A stretch of 64,000 nt of DNA, taken from contig NZ_LT629804.1 of the NCBI RefSeq assembly GCF_900105865.1, forward strand, positions 1,798,001 through 1,862,000, written 5' to 3'. Positions within the stretch are counted from its first letter, which is position 1, and each line of letters starts with the position of its first letter. Below are positions 45,626 to 54,137 of this stretch, in pieces. A model generated the notes under the pieces. The model did no database searches. It was not told the origin of the DNA and worked only from the letters and a program-made list of their open reading frames with translations. The stretch comes from Arcanobacterium phocae. Lineage in GTDB: Bacteria > Actinomycetota > Actinomycetes > Actinomycetales > Actinomycetaceae. The position numbers and the translations under genes are program-made.

Positions 45626-46456
45626 TCACCGTTGTGGTTCAGGAACGCCTTCAAATACTTTCGATACATCCGGCAATGTTCCAAACCGAGAAATTGGCAA
45701 AATACGCAACCAAGCGCGCCCTTCTATATTTCGAATCGGCACAAAACCCGACCCGTCAACTCGTTGGTGATACCGCGAATCACTCGAATCAGAACGGTTA
45801 TCTCCCATGACCCACACGTGTCCACGCGGGACTCGCACGTCAAAGGTCTCGTCAGAAGGCGCTACCCCGGGTTTAATATAAGTTTCATCGAGGCTATGCC
45901 CATTGACCATCATGCGTCCTTTGTCATCACAACATGAGACGTGGTCTCCCGGTAAACCTATAAGCCGTTTAATCAGGTGGCTTCCGGCATTCTTTGGCAT
46001 AAGTCCGACTGCTTCGCCTACTTTTTGGATGCCAGCTTGCCACCCGGAAGGTTCAGGTACGTGGGTGTTGGCTAACCATTGCCCTGGATCCCGGAACACT
46101 ACGATGTCACCGCGGTTAAGATCATCAGCGCTTTTGGCAAGTTTATTGACCACAACCCTATCATCAATGATGATGGTGTCCTCCATAGAACCGGACGGGA
46201 TCTCAAAAGCCTGCAGAAAAAATGTTTTTAGTAGCACTGAGAATAACAGTGCAATCGCCACAATAGTACCAATTTCAAGAATTGACGAGAAAAATCTGCG
46301 GCCAAGAGATACCGGTTTTTTATCCGCTGGGATAACAATTCGTAAACGTTGAGCCCGCGCTTCATCAAGCGACACCGGTTCGATAGTTGGTGGCATCACG
46401 TCAGGAGCCGGAGCGTAGCGCTCGGCTTCGATCTCTTCACCGGTATCCGATGTCAT
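45626..46456 (-). CDS. lepB: Signal peptidase I
   Basis: This membrane protease removes Sec and Tat signal peptides outside the cell. A cytoplasmic N-terminus of about 60 residues is followed by one membrane segment ('IGTIVAIALLFSVLLKTFF'). The Ser-Lys dyad is Ser90 ('IPSGSMEDT') and Lys105 ('VVNKLAKS'). 'RGDIVVFRDPGQW', 'LIKRLIGLPGDHV' and 'GHVWVMGDNRSDSSDSRYH' are the family boxes C-E. It has 276 residues. Confidence 0.95.
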   Translation of the reverse strand: MTSDTGEEIEAERYAPAPDVMPPTIEPVSLDEARAQRLRIVIPADKKPVSLGRRFFSSILEIGTIVAIALLFSVLLKTFFLQAFEIPSGSMEDTIIIDDRVVVNKLAKSADDLNRGDIVVFRDPGQWLANTHVPEPSGWQAGIQKVGEAVGLMPKNAGSHLIKRLIGLPGDHVSCCDDKGRMMVNGHSLDETYIKPGVAPSDETFDVRVPRGHVWVMGDNRSDSSDSRYHQRVDGSGFVPIRNIEGRAWLRILPISRFGTLPDVSKVFEGVPEPQR

Positions 46457-46560
46457 TTTTCTCCTGACGTATAATTTTACGACTCTTCAAGCCTACATAA
46501 GCAGCCTTGGTTGTGCGTAGGTCAACTACCGCGCGTCACGTATCAGTTCCATCACAATAC

Positions 46561-46593
46561 AGAAATGCCCCGACATATAGCCGGGACATTTCT
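46561..46593 (-). terminator. Terminator-like hairpin after rplS
   Basis: A 12 bp stem (AGAAATGTCCCG / CGGGGCATTTCT on the minus strand, with one U-G pair) and 9 nt loop. The mismatch on the plus strand becomes a wobble pair on the minus strand, which supports the minus orientation. It lies 11 bp after the rplS stop. Confidence 0.75.
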
Positions 46594-46604
46594 TACAAAT
46601 ACGA

Positions 46605-46958
46605 TCAGCGAGCGTCGGTACGCTTCTCCTTGATCTTAGCTGCCTTACCGTGCAAATTGCGCAGGTAGTACAGCTTAGCCCGGCGGACATCACCACGGGT
46701 CACGACCTCGATGGAGTCAACATTCGGGGAGTGAAGTGGGAACGTACGCTCCACACCAACGCCAAACGATGACTTGCGAACGGTGAATGTCCCGTTGACA
46801 CCAGTGCCGCCCTTACGAGCGATAACTAGGCCTTGGAAGACCTGGATACGGTGACGGTTTCCTTCGACAACCTTGACGTTAACCTTGACGGTATCGCCAG
46901 CGCGGAAGTCTGGGCGCTCAGTGAGCTGGGATTCAGCAATCTTCTTTAGAAAATCCAT
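46605..46958 (-). CDS. rplS: 50S ribosomal protein L19
   Basis: L19 sits at the 30S-50S interface. The sequence '[61 protein letters not shown]' and '[26 protein letters not shown]' is diagnostic. The ATG giving MDFLKK (46958) has GAGAG 5 nt upstream; a start five codons earlier is also in frame. Confidence 0.97.
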   Translation of the reverse strand: MDFLKKIAESQLTERPDFRAGDTVKVNVKVVEGNRHRIQVFQGLVIARKGGTGVNGTFTVRKSSFGVGVERTFPLHSPNVDSIEVVTRGDVRRAKLYYLRNLHGKAAKIKEKRTDAR

Positions 46959-47036
46959 GATTCTCTCAACCATTCTGCGCGCAGGTCAGAATGCTTTCCG
47001 GGGTTACCCCCGTTCGTATGTGCATTTATCTTGCCT

Positions 47037-47071
47037 CGTACACCACCCCCTGCGGCAGGCTCTGGTGTACG
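47037..47071 (-). terminator. Hairpin between trmD and rplS
   Basis: CGTACACCA pairs with TGGTGTACG, with an inner CCTGC/GCAGG stem. It lies 18 bp after the trmD stop and is followed by AGGCAAGATAAATG on the minus strand, so termination may be incomplete or the structure may be part of the rplS leader. Confidence 0.6.
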
Positions 47072-47089
47072 CGTTATAGCAAGCGTTTC

Positions 47090-48424
47090 TTATTCTGCCA
47101 GATTGAGTGGCCGCACTAAAGTGACTTCACTATTATTCGCGTCACCAACATTGCTGGTACGTTCCCCGAAAGGCACGAATCCGGACTTTTTGAGCGCCTT
47201 CTGTGCCCGGCGATTAGCGTTGGCCACTGCAGTCCACACGTCTGCATGATTCGGAACCGCAGAACAGTCACGGAGCTTGTTGAATGTTTCTGCCATTAAA
47301 AATCCGTATAGTCCACTACCTCGCCACAATCGATCGAGGTAGATTCCTACAACGTACACCAGATCCGATGCTTGCGGACCTCCTAGACGATGAGTTATCT
47401 GTGTATCCCACGTTGCATGAGAAAATCCGATAATTTCGCGTTCCAGTTCTGCAACGAGAACAAGCTGGGTATCATCTGCGATCCACGAACGGACGTTTTC
47501 TTTATCCAGATGCTGAGTTATGTGCGTCTGGATATTTGTTTCGGACACATCTCGATCAAGACTATCTGGGAAGGTACGTCGCGCAAGTTCGGTAAGCGCT
47601 TCGACGTCGGCTTCACCAGCTAAACGCACGGTCACCTGTTTTACTGGTCCATCCGTTTTCCGAGGACGAATCCATCCGTATTGAGCTAAGAGGGCACAAT
47701 CTTTCTTGTCGAGATTACTGACGCGTGCGATCATGTCCGGCCGGCGTACTGCGGTTTTTTCAAGGGCGCGATCCCGGCGCCATCGGGCGACGGCTTGGTG
47801 ATTTCCGGACGTCAAAACCTCAGGTACCTCTATCCCTCGAAATTCCGCTGGCCTGGTATATACCGGGTATTCCAGCAGACCGGCTTCGCCATGGGATTCT
47901 TCAACTAAGGATTCTGGGTTGCCAACCATACCTGGCACCAAACGTCCGACGGCTTCGATCAGTGCAGTAGCAGCTACCTCACCGCCATTGAGTACGTAGT
48001 CGCCAAGCGAATATTCATAGACGACGACGTCGGGCTGGCTTGCGTAATACTCAGCCACTCGGGAATCAATTCCTTCGTACCGACCACACGCGATAATCAT
48101 ATGATCTGCCTGTGCCAGCTCATAACAACGCTGCTGCGTGAGCGGATGACCAGATGGAGTTGGGATTGCGAGGACACATTGCCCGACTATACCGGAACGT
48201 GCGCGTACATCATCGAGAGCAGCACCCCAAATATCTGACTTCATAACCATGCCGGCGCCACCACCGAATGGCGTATCATCCACAGTTCGGTGGACGTCTG
48301 TGGCCCAATCGCGTACATCGTGGACTTCAATATCAATCAATCCACGAGCACGTGCTTTGCCGACTAGAGAAACGTCGAGGACCCCGAAGAATTCCGGGAA
48401 TACGGTCATGACGTCGATGCGCAT
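47090..48424 (-). CDS. trmD: tRNA (guanine37-N1)-methyltransferase fused to a GNAT acetyltransferase domain
   Basis: Residues 1 to about 240 are TrmD, the SPOUT methyltransferase that makes m1G37 in tRNA: 'MRIDVMTVFPEFFGVLDVSLVGKA', 'DDTPFGGGAGMVMK', 'IACGRYEGIDSRV' and 'EYSLGDYVLNGGEVAA'. After a linker, residues about 275-440 form a second domain with GNAT features: 'VRLAGEADVEALTELARRTFP', 'YVVGIYLDRLWRGSGLYGFLMAETFNKL' (acetyl-CoA loop) and 'VANANRRAQKALKKSGFVPFGE'. Ordinary TrmD is about 240-280 residues; this one has 444. It overlaps the rimM stop by one base. Confidence 0.94.
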   Translation of the reverse strand: MRIDVMTVFPEFFGVLDVSLVGKARARGLIDIEVHDVRDWATDVHRTVDDTPFGGGAGMVMKSDIWGAALDDVRARSGIVGQCVLAIPTPSGHPLTQQRCYELAQADHMIIACGRYEGIDSRVAEYYASQPDVVVYEYSLGDYVLNGGEVAATALIEAVGRLVPGMVGNPESLVEESHGEAGLLEYPVYTRPAEFRGIEVPEVLTSGNHQAVARWRRDRALEKTAVRRPDMIARVSNLDKKDCALLAQYGWIRPRKTDGPVKQVTVRLAGEADVEALTELARRTFPDSLDRDVSETNIQTHITQHLDKENVRSWIADDTQLVLVAELEREIIGFSHATWDTQITHRLGGPQASDLVYVVGIYLDRLWRGSGLYGFLMAETFNKLRDCSAVPNHADVWTAVANANRRAQKALKKSGFVPFGERTSNVGDANNSEVTLVRPLNLAE

Positions 48425-48945
48425 CAGTCGATCTCCAGCTCGTCGTCGGAAAACAGACCAGCCGGAGCATCAATAATCACACAGTGATCGTCGAGGTCTA
48501 CTTCAGTAACAATCGCTTTGACGAATGGCACACGAGTTATTAGACCGTCTGGCTCACGGACAATGAGATAGTCATGAGCGGGTCCTGGTTCGAGTCCAGT
48601 TACTTCACCGAGCTCATACCCTTCCGGGTCTAAGGCTTCGAGCCCAACAAGTTCATGTGGGTACCACGCATCTTCTTCGACTTCATCTTCGTCGGTCTCG
48701 ATCACGAGTTTGGCATTGCGCATTGCTTCGGCACCGGTCCGATCTGCATATTCCGCAAAAGTGACGAACGTAGACCCTTTGTAGGAGCGCACACTTGCGA
48801 TTGTAACCGGACCAAGATCAGCAGGGTCTGTTTCATACATTGTGCCGACGACGAGTCGGCGTTCCGGCGCATCAGTGCGTACATTAAGTTTGACTTCACC
48901 TTTGAGCCCATGAGCAGAACCGACAATAGCAACTGTTAAAAGCAT
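48424..48945 (-). CDS. rimM: Ribosome maturation factor RimM
   Basis: RimM binds S19 and helps mature the 30S head. The 173 residues include 'VAIVGSAHGLKGEVKLNVRTDAPERRL' and the PRC-barrel part 'WYPHELVGLEALDPEGYELGEVTGLEPGPAHDYLIV' ending 'VPFVKAIVTEVDLDDHCVIIDAPAGL'. The Shine-Dalgarno is AAAGG. A terminator lies directly upstream, but read-through from rpsP-khpA is likely given the conserved gene order. Confidence 0.95.
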   Translation of the reverse strand: MLLTVAIVGSAHGLKGEVKLNVRTDAPERRLVVGTMYETDPADLGPVTIASVRSYKGSTFVTFAEYADRTGAEAMRNAKLVIETDEDEVEEDAWYPHELVGLEALDPEGYELGEVTGLEPGPAHDYLIVREPDGLITRVPFVKAIVTEVDLDDHCVIIDAPAGLFSDDELEID

Positions 48946-48963
48946 GATGACCTTTCTAATAAA

Positions 48964-48996
48964 CAGACCCGCCCTCGTTTTCCAAGGGCGGGTCTG
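48964..48996 (-). terminator. Terminator after the KH-domain gene
   Basis: A perfect 12 bp stem (CAGACCCGCCCT / AGGGCGGGTCTG), 9 nt loop, followed by TTTATTAG on the minus strand, between the KH-protein gene and rimM. Confidence 0.85.
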
Positions 48997-49008
48997 CTAC
49001 ACGTAAAA

Positions 49009-49245
49009 TCAGCGATCAGTTTCGATCACATCAACGCGAACGGAACCGTTCGTTGCCAGTGCGCTCATCACAGAACGCAACGCCTTGGCCGTGCGACCAT
49101 TACGGCCAATCACGCGGCCCAAGTCCTCCGGGTTTACGCGAACTTCAAGAAGCTCACCGCGGCGGTTAGTTCGGGAAGAGACCTCGACATCATCGGGGTT
49201 ATCCACGATTCCACGGACGAGGTGTTCCAAGGCTTCGGCTAACAT
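49009..49245 (-). CDS. khpA: KH-domain RNA-binding protein (KhpA family)
   Basis: A 78-residue single KH-domain protein: 'LVRGIVDNPDDVEV', and the GxxG loop region 'DLGRVIGRNGRTAKALRSVMSAL'. Its place between rpsP and rimM is conserved. KhpA pairs with KhpB (Jag) in other Gram-positive bacteria. The ATG shares one base with the rpsP stop (TGATG). Confidence 0.93.
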   Translation of the reverse strand: MLAEALEHLVRGIVDNPDDVEVSSRTNRRGELLEVRVNPEDLGRVIGRNGRTAKALRSVMSALATNGSVRVDVIETDR

Positions 49246-49691
49246 CAGGCTTCCTCGGTCTCTTCAGCTGGTGCTTCGGCAGCTTCAGCAGCAGCCTTAG
49301 CTTCGGCCTCTTCGCGAGCCTTGGCCTTCGCAGCACGACGCTTCTCAGCCTCGTCCTGAACAGCCTTGATAGCTTCTTCGCGAGCCTTCTCAGCATCAAC
49401 CTTTTCGACGGTCTTCAAGGTGGAGCCACCTTCAAGACCCTTGGCAACCTGCCAATCACCGGTGATCTTCAACTGAGCGAGTACTGCTTCGGATGGCTGT
49501 GCGCCAACGCCGATCCAGTACTGAGCGCGCTCAGAATTGATGTCGATGGTTGAAGGCTCGGTATGTGGATTGTAGTAACCGATTTCTTCGATGACGCGGC
49601 CATCACGCTTCTTGCGCGAATCGACGACAACAACACGGTACTGCGCTTGACGGATTTTACCCATGCGCTTTAAACGAATCTTGACTGCCAC
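49245..49691 (-). CDS. rpsP: 30S ribosomal protein S16
   Basis: S16 binds the 5' domain of 16S rRNA. The sequence from the GTG at 49691 is '[42 protein letters not shown]', matching the conserved start MAVKIRLxRxGxK; AGGAG lies 11 nt upstream. The S16 core ends near residue 85 and is followed by an Ala/Glu/Lys-rich tail of about 60 residues, common in actinobacterial S16. The frame is open 13 codons further upstream but lacks support. Confidence 0.96.
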   Translation of the reverse strand: MAVKIRLKRMGKIRQAQYRVVVVDSRKKRDGRVIEEIGYYNPHTEPSTIDINSERAQYWIGVGAQPSEAVLAQLKITGDWQVAKGLEGGSTLKTVEKVDAEKAREEAIKAVQDEAEKRRAAKAKAREEAEAKAAAEAAEAPAEETEEA

Positions 49692-49973
49692 TTTTGTGGT
49701 CACTCCTGGTTCTATAGTTGGGCGGAACATGACTCTGATCCGGTGGGAAATACACGCATCAGCGAACTGTTCCTAACTGAGGAATTCACCCGGTGAGAGG
49801 TCCGAATTGCATCCTGAGTACAACGAACTATTCTGCCAGATTTCCCACACCAACACCATTTATTTCACTCGTGCCGCTGGTGGCATCGCTCACCTCTGAT
49901 TTTTCGCTTGGCTGTGATTCTTCACGCACAATTTCCCATCCACAATAACTCTTATCCTGTACACAATAGGATT

Positions 49974-50909
49974 ATGAGTTTTTCGTCAGAGTCTTCCCGT
50001 GATCTTTCTGCTTTCGCCTGGCTATCCGTGGGCGCCGCAGTTGTAACAATCAGTTTGAAATATGTTGCGTACGAAGTTACTGGTTCGATATCACTTTTGT
50101 CAGATGCGATGGAATCCGTTGTCAACCTAGTTGCCGCCATCGTCGCCCTGTTGGCTCTGAAGCTCGCCGCAAAGCCCGCAAATTCACGGTTTCCGTTCGG
50201 CCGGTCCAAAGCGGAGTATTTTTCTGCTGCCCTCGAAGGCGCAATGATCTTTGGCGCAGCAGCACTCATTATGTTCACAGCTATTGGCCGGCTGATTCAC
50301 CCAGTAGAGGTTGATCAGCTCGGTATCGGAATTATCATTTCTCTCATTGCGTCAGCTGTTAACGCTGCAGCCGGTTTTATATTGTTAAGAGCAGGAAAAA
50401 GATACACCTCGCCCACTCTGATTGCAGACGCAAAACATCTGTTTACTGACATCGTCACTTCGGCTGGCGTCGTCGTCGGTGTTGGTCTAGTGGCAATCAC
50501 GGGCTGGTCTCAGCTTGATCCGGTTATCGCGATCTGCGTTGCGTTAAATATTATCTACGTTGGCATCACCCTTATGCGGGACGCTCTGGCAGGACTTATG
50601 GACGTCGCATTACCCGACGACGAAAACCAAGTCATCATCGAAATTCTCAATTCACACGCCCAAGAGAACTGCATCTCTTTCCACGGCTTACAAACTCGTG
50701 TTTCCGGGCATGAACGCTATATCAAATTCGATGCCCTCGTCCCGGATTTATGGACAGTCAAACAAGGCCATGACTTTGCTGAGAGCCTCGTTCGTGAAAT
50801 CCAACAGCAGTTATCAGACGCGGCGGTGACAGTTCACGTCGAACCGATTAACGATCCAGAATCTTATAAGGACATCCCGCAAGGCTATATCCCATTGAAA
50901 AAAATGTAA
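49974..50909 (+). CDS. Cation diffusion facilitator (CDF) metal exporter
   Basis: A 311-residue membrane protein with six segments, starting 'LSAFAWLSVGAAVVTISLKYVAYEVTGSISLLSDAMESVVN'. The metal-site motifs are SDAMESVVN in segment 2 and DAKHLFTD (HxxxD) in segment 5. A cytoplasmic domain of about 90 residues follows ('HGLQTRVSGHERYIKFDALVP...'). The family exports divalent metals (Zn, Fe, Mn, Mg) against protons; the metal cannot be told. The start at 49974 matches the family; a longer frame from 49908 is unlikely. Confidence 0.92.
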   Translation: MSFSSESSRDLSAFAWLSVGAAVVTISLKYVAYEVTGSISLLSDAMESVVNLVAAIVALLALKLAAKPANSRFPFGRSKAEYFSAALEGAMIFGAAALIMFTAIGRLIHPVEVDQLGIGIIISLIASAVNAAAGFILLRAGKRYTSPTLIADAKHLFTDIVTSAGVVVGVGLVAITGWSQLDPVIAICVALNIIYVGITLMRDALAGLMDVALPDDENQVIIEILNSHAQENCISFHGLQTRVSGHERYIKFDALVPDLWTVKQGHDFAESLVREIQQQLSDAAVTVHVEPINDPESYKDIPQGYIPLKKM

Positions 50910-50991
50910 AAGGTCATACAGTATAATTTATCAACTGTTGACGATCAGTATGTTCTAGCCGATGCACTCTAGAACAAGGAACGGAATTTCA

Positions 50992-51381
50992 ATGAAGAAA
51001 ACTCTTACCCTTATGTCGCTGGGTAGCTTACTACTCGCCGCCCTGCTCTATCTTGTCTTTGCTTCCCGCCTAATAGCAGGAATAGGATTCCCATTCCTGC
51101 CACTTATCATTGCGGCTATGTTAGGTTTCGTAGGCATACTCGCCTTGAATATGCTGCTGGTGGCATCTTCATGGAATTCTCCATCACGAGCACTAGCCGT
51201 TTTATTTCTGATCGGAGAAGCCTGCTTACTTCTTGCCTTGTGTATTGGATTTGTGAGCGTTGACGAATACCCCTCATTGGGTCGCTTCCTTACTTCCACG
51301 CCACTTTCTACCGGTTTAAGCATCGCTGGCGTTGCCACATGGCTAGTGACGTTGGGGTTTTATTCACGCCGATCCCATTAA
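50992..51381 (+). CDS. Four-segment membrane protein, function unknown
   Basis: A 129-residue, strongly hydrophobic protein with four membrane segments ('LTLMSLGSLLLAALLYLVFASRLIAG', 'FLPLIIAAMLGFVGILALNMLLVAS', 'ALAVLFLIGEACLLLALCIGFV', 'LSIAGVATWLVTLGFY') and a basic end. The ATG at 50992 is preceded by GGAACGG. It follows the CDF gene by 82 bp and may be co-transcribed. No family was recognised. Confidence 0.6.
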   Translation: MKKTLTLMSLGSLLLAALLYLVFASRLIAGIGFPFLPLIIAAMLGFVGILALNMLLVASSWNSPSRALAVLFLIGEACLLLALCIGFVSVDEYPSLGRFLTSTPLSTGLSIAGVATWLVTLGFYSRRSH

Positions 51382-51395
51382 CCCATAATCAAACC

Positions 51396-51453
51396 AAGTG
51401 ACCGATACTCTATCCAGCTATTTCCATAGAAATAGTTTGAGTATCGGTCACTT
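51396..51453. terminator. Bidirectional terminator with nested hairpin
   Basis: A perfect 15 bp stem (AAGTGACCGATACTC / GAGTATCGGTCACTT) followed by TTTTAG on the plus strand; the 28 nt loop contains a second stem CTATTTC/GAAATAG. It separates the plus-strand membrane genes from the convergent amidohydrolase. Confidence 0.9.
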
Positions 51454-51464
51454 TTTAGTTCTAT

Positions 51465-52532
51465 TTATGCCTGAAACCGGATCCCATCAATAAACACCGA
51501 GGCGGGATGCAACGTCTGCGTAATATCTACTTCCGGATCGCTATCGTAGACAACGAAATCAGCCGGAGCCCCCTCCTCCCAAGTTGGCAATCCAAGCCAA
51601 GAACGTCCCGCATAACTCGCATTCGCCATCGCAAAATCTGGCGGGAAACCATCAGCTACGGCGTCAATAAGTTCATGTGGCATCGATAGTTCACCAACGT
51701 TCTCCGACGTATCCGTGCCCATCAGCATAGGTACTCCCGATTCCATCATTAGCTCTAAATGCTCGCGCCGCTTCCGGTCCATTCCCCGCATCCGTTCCAC
51801 ATAGATCGGGAAACGCGAACCGGCGTCAGCAAATTCTGGAAACCGCCTAATTTGATGGACGGTCGGGGTAATCAGAATTCCGCGATGCGCAGCTTCTTGC
51901 AGGTGCTCAGCCGTCATTCCAGTGCCGTGCTCGATACCGTCAACTCCAGCTTCAAGAAGATCATCGATAGTTTCGGTACAAAACGAATGAACGGTCACTT
52001 TACCGCCACATTCGTGAACTGCTTCCACAGCATCCGCTAGAGCAGACTGGGGCCACACCGGACGATTGTCGCCCGCTGCACGATCAATCCAATCGCCCAC
52101 GATTTTGATCCACCCATCAGATTTCTCGTACTCAATTATGGCTTGGCCGACGAGACCGGTTGGTTCAACTTCAACAGCTAGGTGACGCGTGTACCGTTTG
52201 GGACGGGAAATATGTTGGCCACAATGAATCACACGTGGCAGACCATCGTAGCGATCGCCATTGGGATTTTGCTGCCCACCGCAATCACGAACCGCGGTAA
52301 CACCCCATCCGCGTAATGCGGTTAGCCGACGACGTACCTCACGCCGGTCAAGCAAACGTCCATCACGGTTGACACCCGGATGGGTATGGGCATCAAGTAA
52401 GCCTGGATAAACATAGCCGTTGATATTGGTTACGGCTCCCTGTGGTTTTTGCCGCGTTATGCGTCCGTCAACAATCCACATCTCACGATGCGACGTACCC
52501 CGAAGCGTACCGCTCAGCCGATAATTTACCAA
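51465..52532 (-). CDS. Amidohydrolase-superfamily metal-dependent hydrolase
   Basis: A 355-residue TIM-barrel hydrolase. The N-terminal metal site is HxH in 'GLLDAHTHPGVN' (after the YPG turn). Further ligands are probably in 'KVTVHSFCTE' and 'GIEHGTGM', and the catalytic Asp in 'LMGTDTSENVG'. This matches the imidazolonepropionase/prolidase-like group acting on C-N bonds. The substrate is unknown. It lies just upstream of the convergent terminator and follows ffh by 9 bp. Confidence 0.88.
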   Translation of the reverse strand: MVNYRLSGTLRGTSHREMWIVDGRITRQKPQGAVTNINGYVYPGLLDAHTHPGVNRDGRLLDRREVRRRLTALRGWGVTAVRDCGGQQNPNGDRYDGLPRVIHCGQHISRPKRYTRHLAVEVEPTGLVGQAIIEYEKSDGWIKIVGDWIDRAAGDNRPVWPQSALADAVEAVHECGGKVTVHSFCTETIDDLLEAGVDGIEHGTGMTAEHLQEAAHRGILITPTVHQIRRFPEFADAGSRFPIYVERMRGMDRKRREHLELMMESGVPMLMGTDTSENVGELSMPHELIDAVADGFPPDFAMANASYAGRSWLGLPTWEEGAPADFVVYDSDPEVDITQTLHPASVFIDGIRFQA

Positions 52533-52541
52533 CGAGCAAAC

Positions 52542-54095
52542 CTATCGCAGAAACTTCTTCAGATCATCCAGGTTCACGTCCGGCTGGGCGCTAGATTGTC
52601 CGCCAAAAGCGCTTCCGGACGCTTCCCGTTTCCGAGCCGCTTCAAGCTCCTGTTGCCGACGCTTAGCCGGATTACCGGAACGGCCTTTCTTCGAGCCGCT
52701 CTTCTTCTTAGCTTTCTTATTTTGTTTCTTGGTATACCCACCGCCCGGCATTCCCGGGATCGATGGCATTCCAGGCATGCCAGGGATTCCACCGCCGCGC
52801 GCCATTTGCGTCATCATCTTCTTGGCCTGCTCAAAGCGATCCATCAAAGAATTCACTTCTTGCACAGATGTACCCGACCCCTTAGCAATACGCATACGCC
52901 GAGAACCATTCAGAATCTTAGGATTGGCACGTTCTTTTTTAGTCATGGAGAGCACGATGGCTTCTTGGCGATCAATCTCGCGCTCGTCGAAACCTTCGAT
53001 AGCCTCGCGGAACTGTCCCATACCCGGGAGCATGCCCATGATTTTTTTCATCGACCCCATCTTGCGCATCTGGTTAAGCTGCGCCAAGAAATCGTCAAGA
53101 GTAAAATCGCCGCCTGCCATCTTAGCGGCTAAGTCGGCAGCTTCTTCCTCATTCCAGGTACGTTCCGCCTGTTCAATAAGAGTGAGAATGTCACCCATAT
53201 CGAGGATACGAGATGCCATCCGATCAGCATGGAACCGCTCAAACGCATCAAGTTTCTCACCAGTAGATGCAAAGAGTACTGGTTGACCGGTAACGCCACG
53301 CACTGAAAGCGCCGCACCACCGCGGGCATCGCCGTCGAGCTTCGAGAGAACAACACCTGTGAATCCAACGCCGTCGCGGAAAGCCAACGACGTCGTCACT
53401 GCGTCCTGACCAATCATCGCGTCCAGCACAAACAAGATTTCATCCGGAGTTACCGCGTCGCGAATATTGCGAGCCTGGGCCATCATTTCTTCATCGATGC
53501 CCAAACGACCTGCAGTATCAACCACAACCACGTCGAAGCCATTTTCTTGGGCGTGCGCTACACCTGAGCGAGCTACCTGAACCGGATCACCGATTCCATT
53601 ACCTGGCTGCGGTGCCCATACTTCAACACCAGCTTGACCAGCAACAACCGTCAGCTGTTGCACGGCGTTTGGCCGCTGCAGATCAGATGCAACCAGCAAC
53701 GGGCGCTTGCCACTTTCGCGTAGCCACCGACCCAGCTTTCCTGCCAATGTGGTTTTACCAGCACCTTGCAAGCCGGCCAGCATAATGACTGTTGGACGAT
53801 TCCCGGTAGCCCAATTCAGCTCCCGACTTTCCCCACCGAGTACCGCAATAAGCTCTTCATTAACGATCTTGACAACTTGTTGTGCCGGGTTGAGTGCCTG
53901 CGAAGCAACAGCACCCACAGCCTTTTCCCGAACGGCCGCCGTAAAAGTACGGACAACCGGCAAAGCCACGTCGGCATCCAATAACGCGCGGCGAATATCG
54001 GAAATTACTGCCTCGACATCCTGCTCGGATAACCGACCGCGCTTGCGAAGATTCCGCAAGGAACCGGTAATACGATCAGAGAGGGAGTTGAACAT
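52542..54095 (-). CDS. ffh: Signal recognition particle protein Ffh
   Basis: Ffh binds SRP RNA and signal sequences and targets ribosomes to FtsY. The N domain is followed by the GTPase with 'GLQGAGKTTLAGKLG' (about residue 107), 'VVVVDTAGRLGIDEEMM' and 'LSKLDGDARGG'. The M domain has the RNA-binding 'SRRMRIAKGSGTSVQEVNSLMDRF' and a Met/Gly/Pro-rich stretch (about 435-460). A basic C-terminal tail follows. It has 517 residues and follows ftsY. Confidence 0.97.
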   Translation of the reverse strand: MFNSLSDRITGSLRNLRKRGRLSEQDVEAVISDIRRALLDADVALPVVRTFTAAVREKAVGAVASQALNPAQQVVKIVNEELIAVLGGESRELNWATGNRPTVIMLAGLQGAGKTTLAGKLGRWLRESGKRPLLVASDLQRPNAVQQLTVVAGQAGVEVWAPQPGNGIGDPVQVARSGVAHAQENGFDVVVVDTAGRLGIDEEMMAQARNIRDAVTPDEILFVLDAMIGQDAVTTSLAFRDGVGFTGVVLSKLDGDARGGAALSVRGVTGQPVLFASTGEKLDAFERFHADRMASRILDMGDILTLIEQAERTWNEEEAADLAAKMAGGDFTLDDFLAQLNQMRKMGSMKKIMGMLPGMGQFREAIEGFDEREIDRQEAIVLSMTKKERANPKILNGSRRMRIAKGSGTSVQEVNSLMDRFEQAKKMMTQMARGGGIPGMPGMPSIPGMPGGGYTKKQNKKAKKKSGSKKGRSGNPAKRRQQELEAARKREASGSAFGGQSSAQPDVNLDDLKKFLR

Positions 54096-54137
54096 GACAG
54101 ACCTTTCGACAGGGATTAATCGGGAACGATAGGGGTT

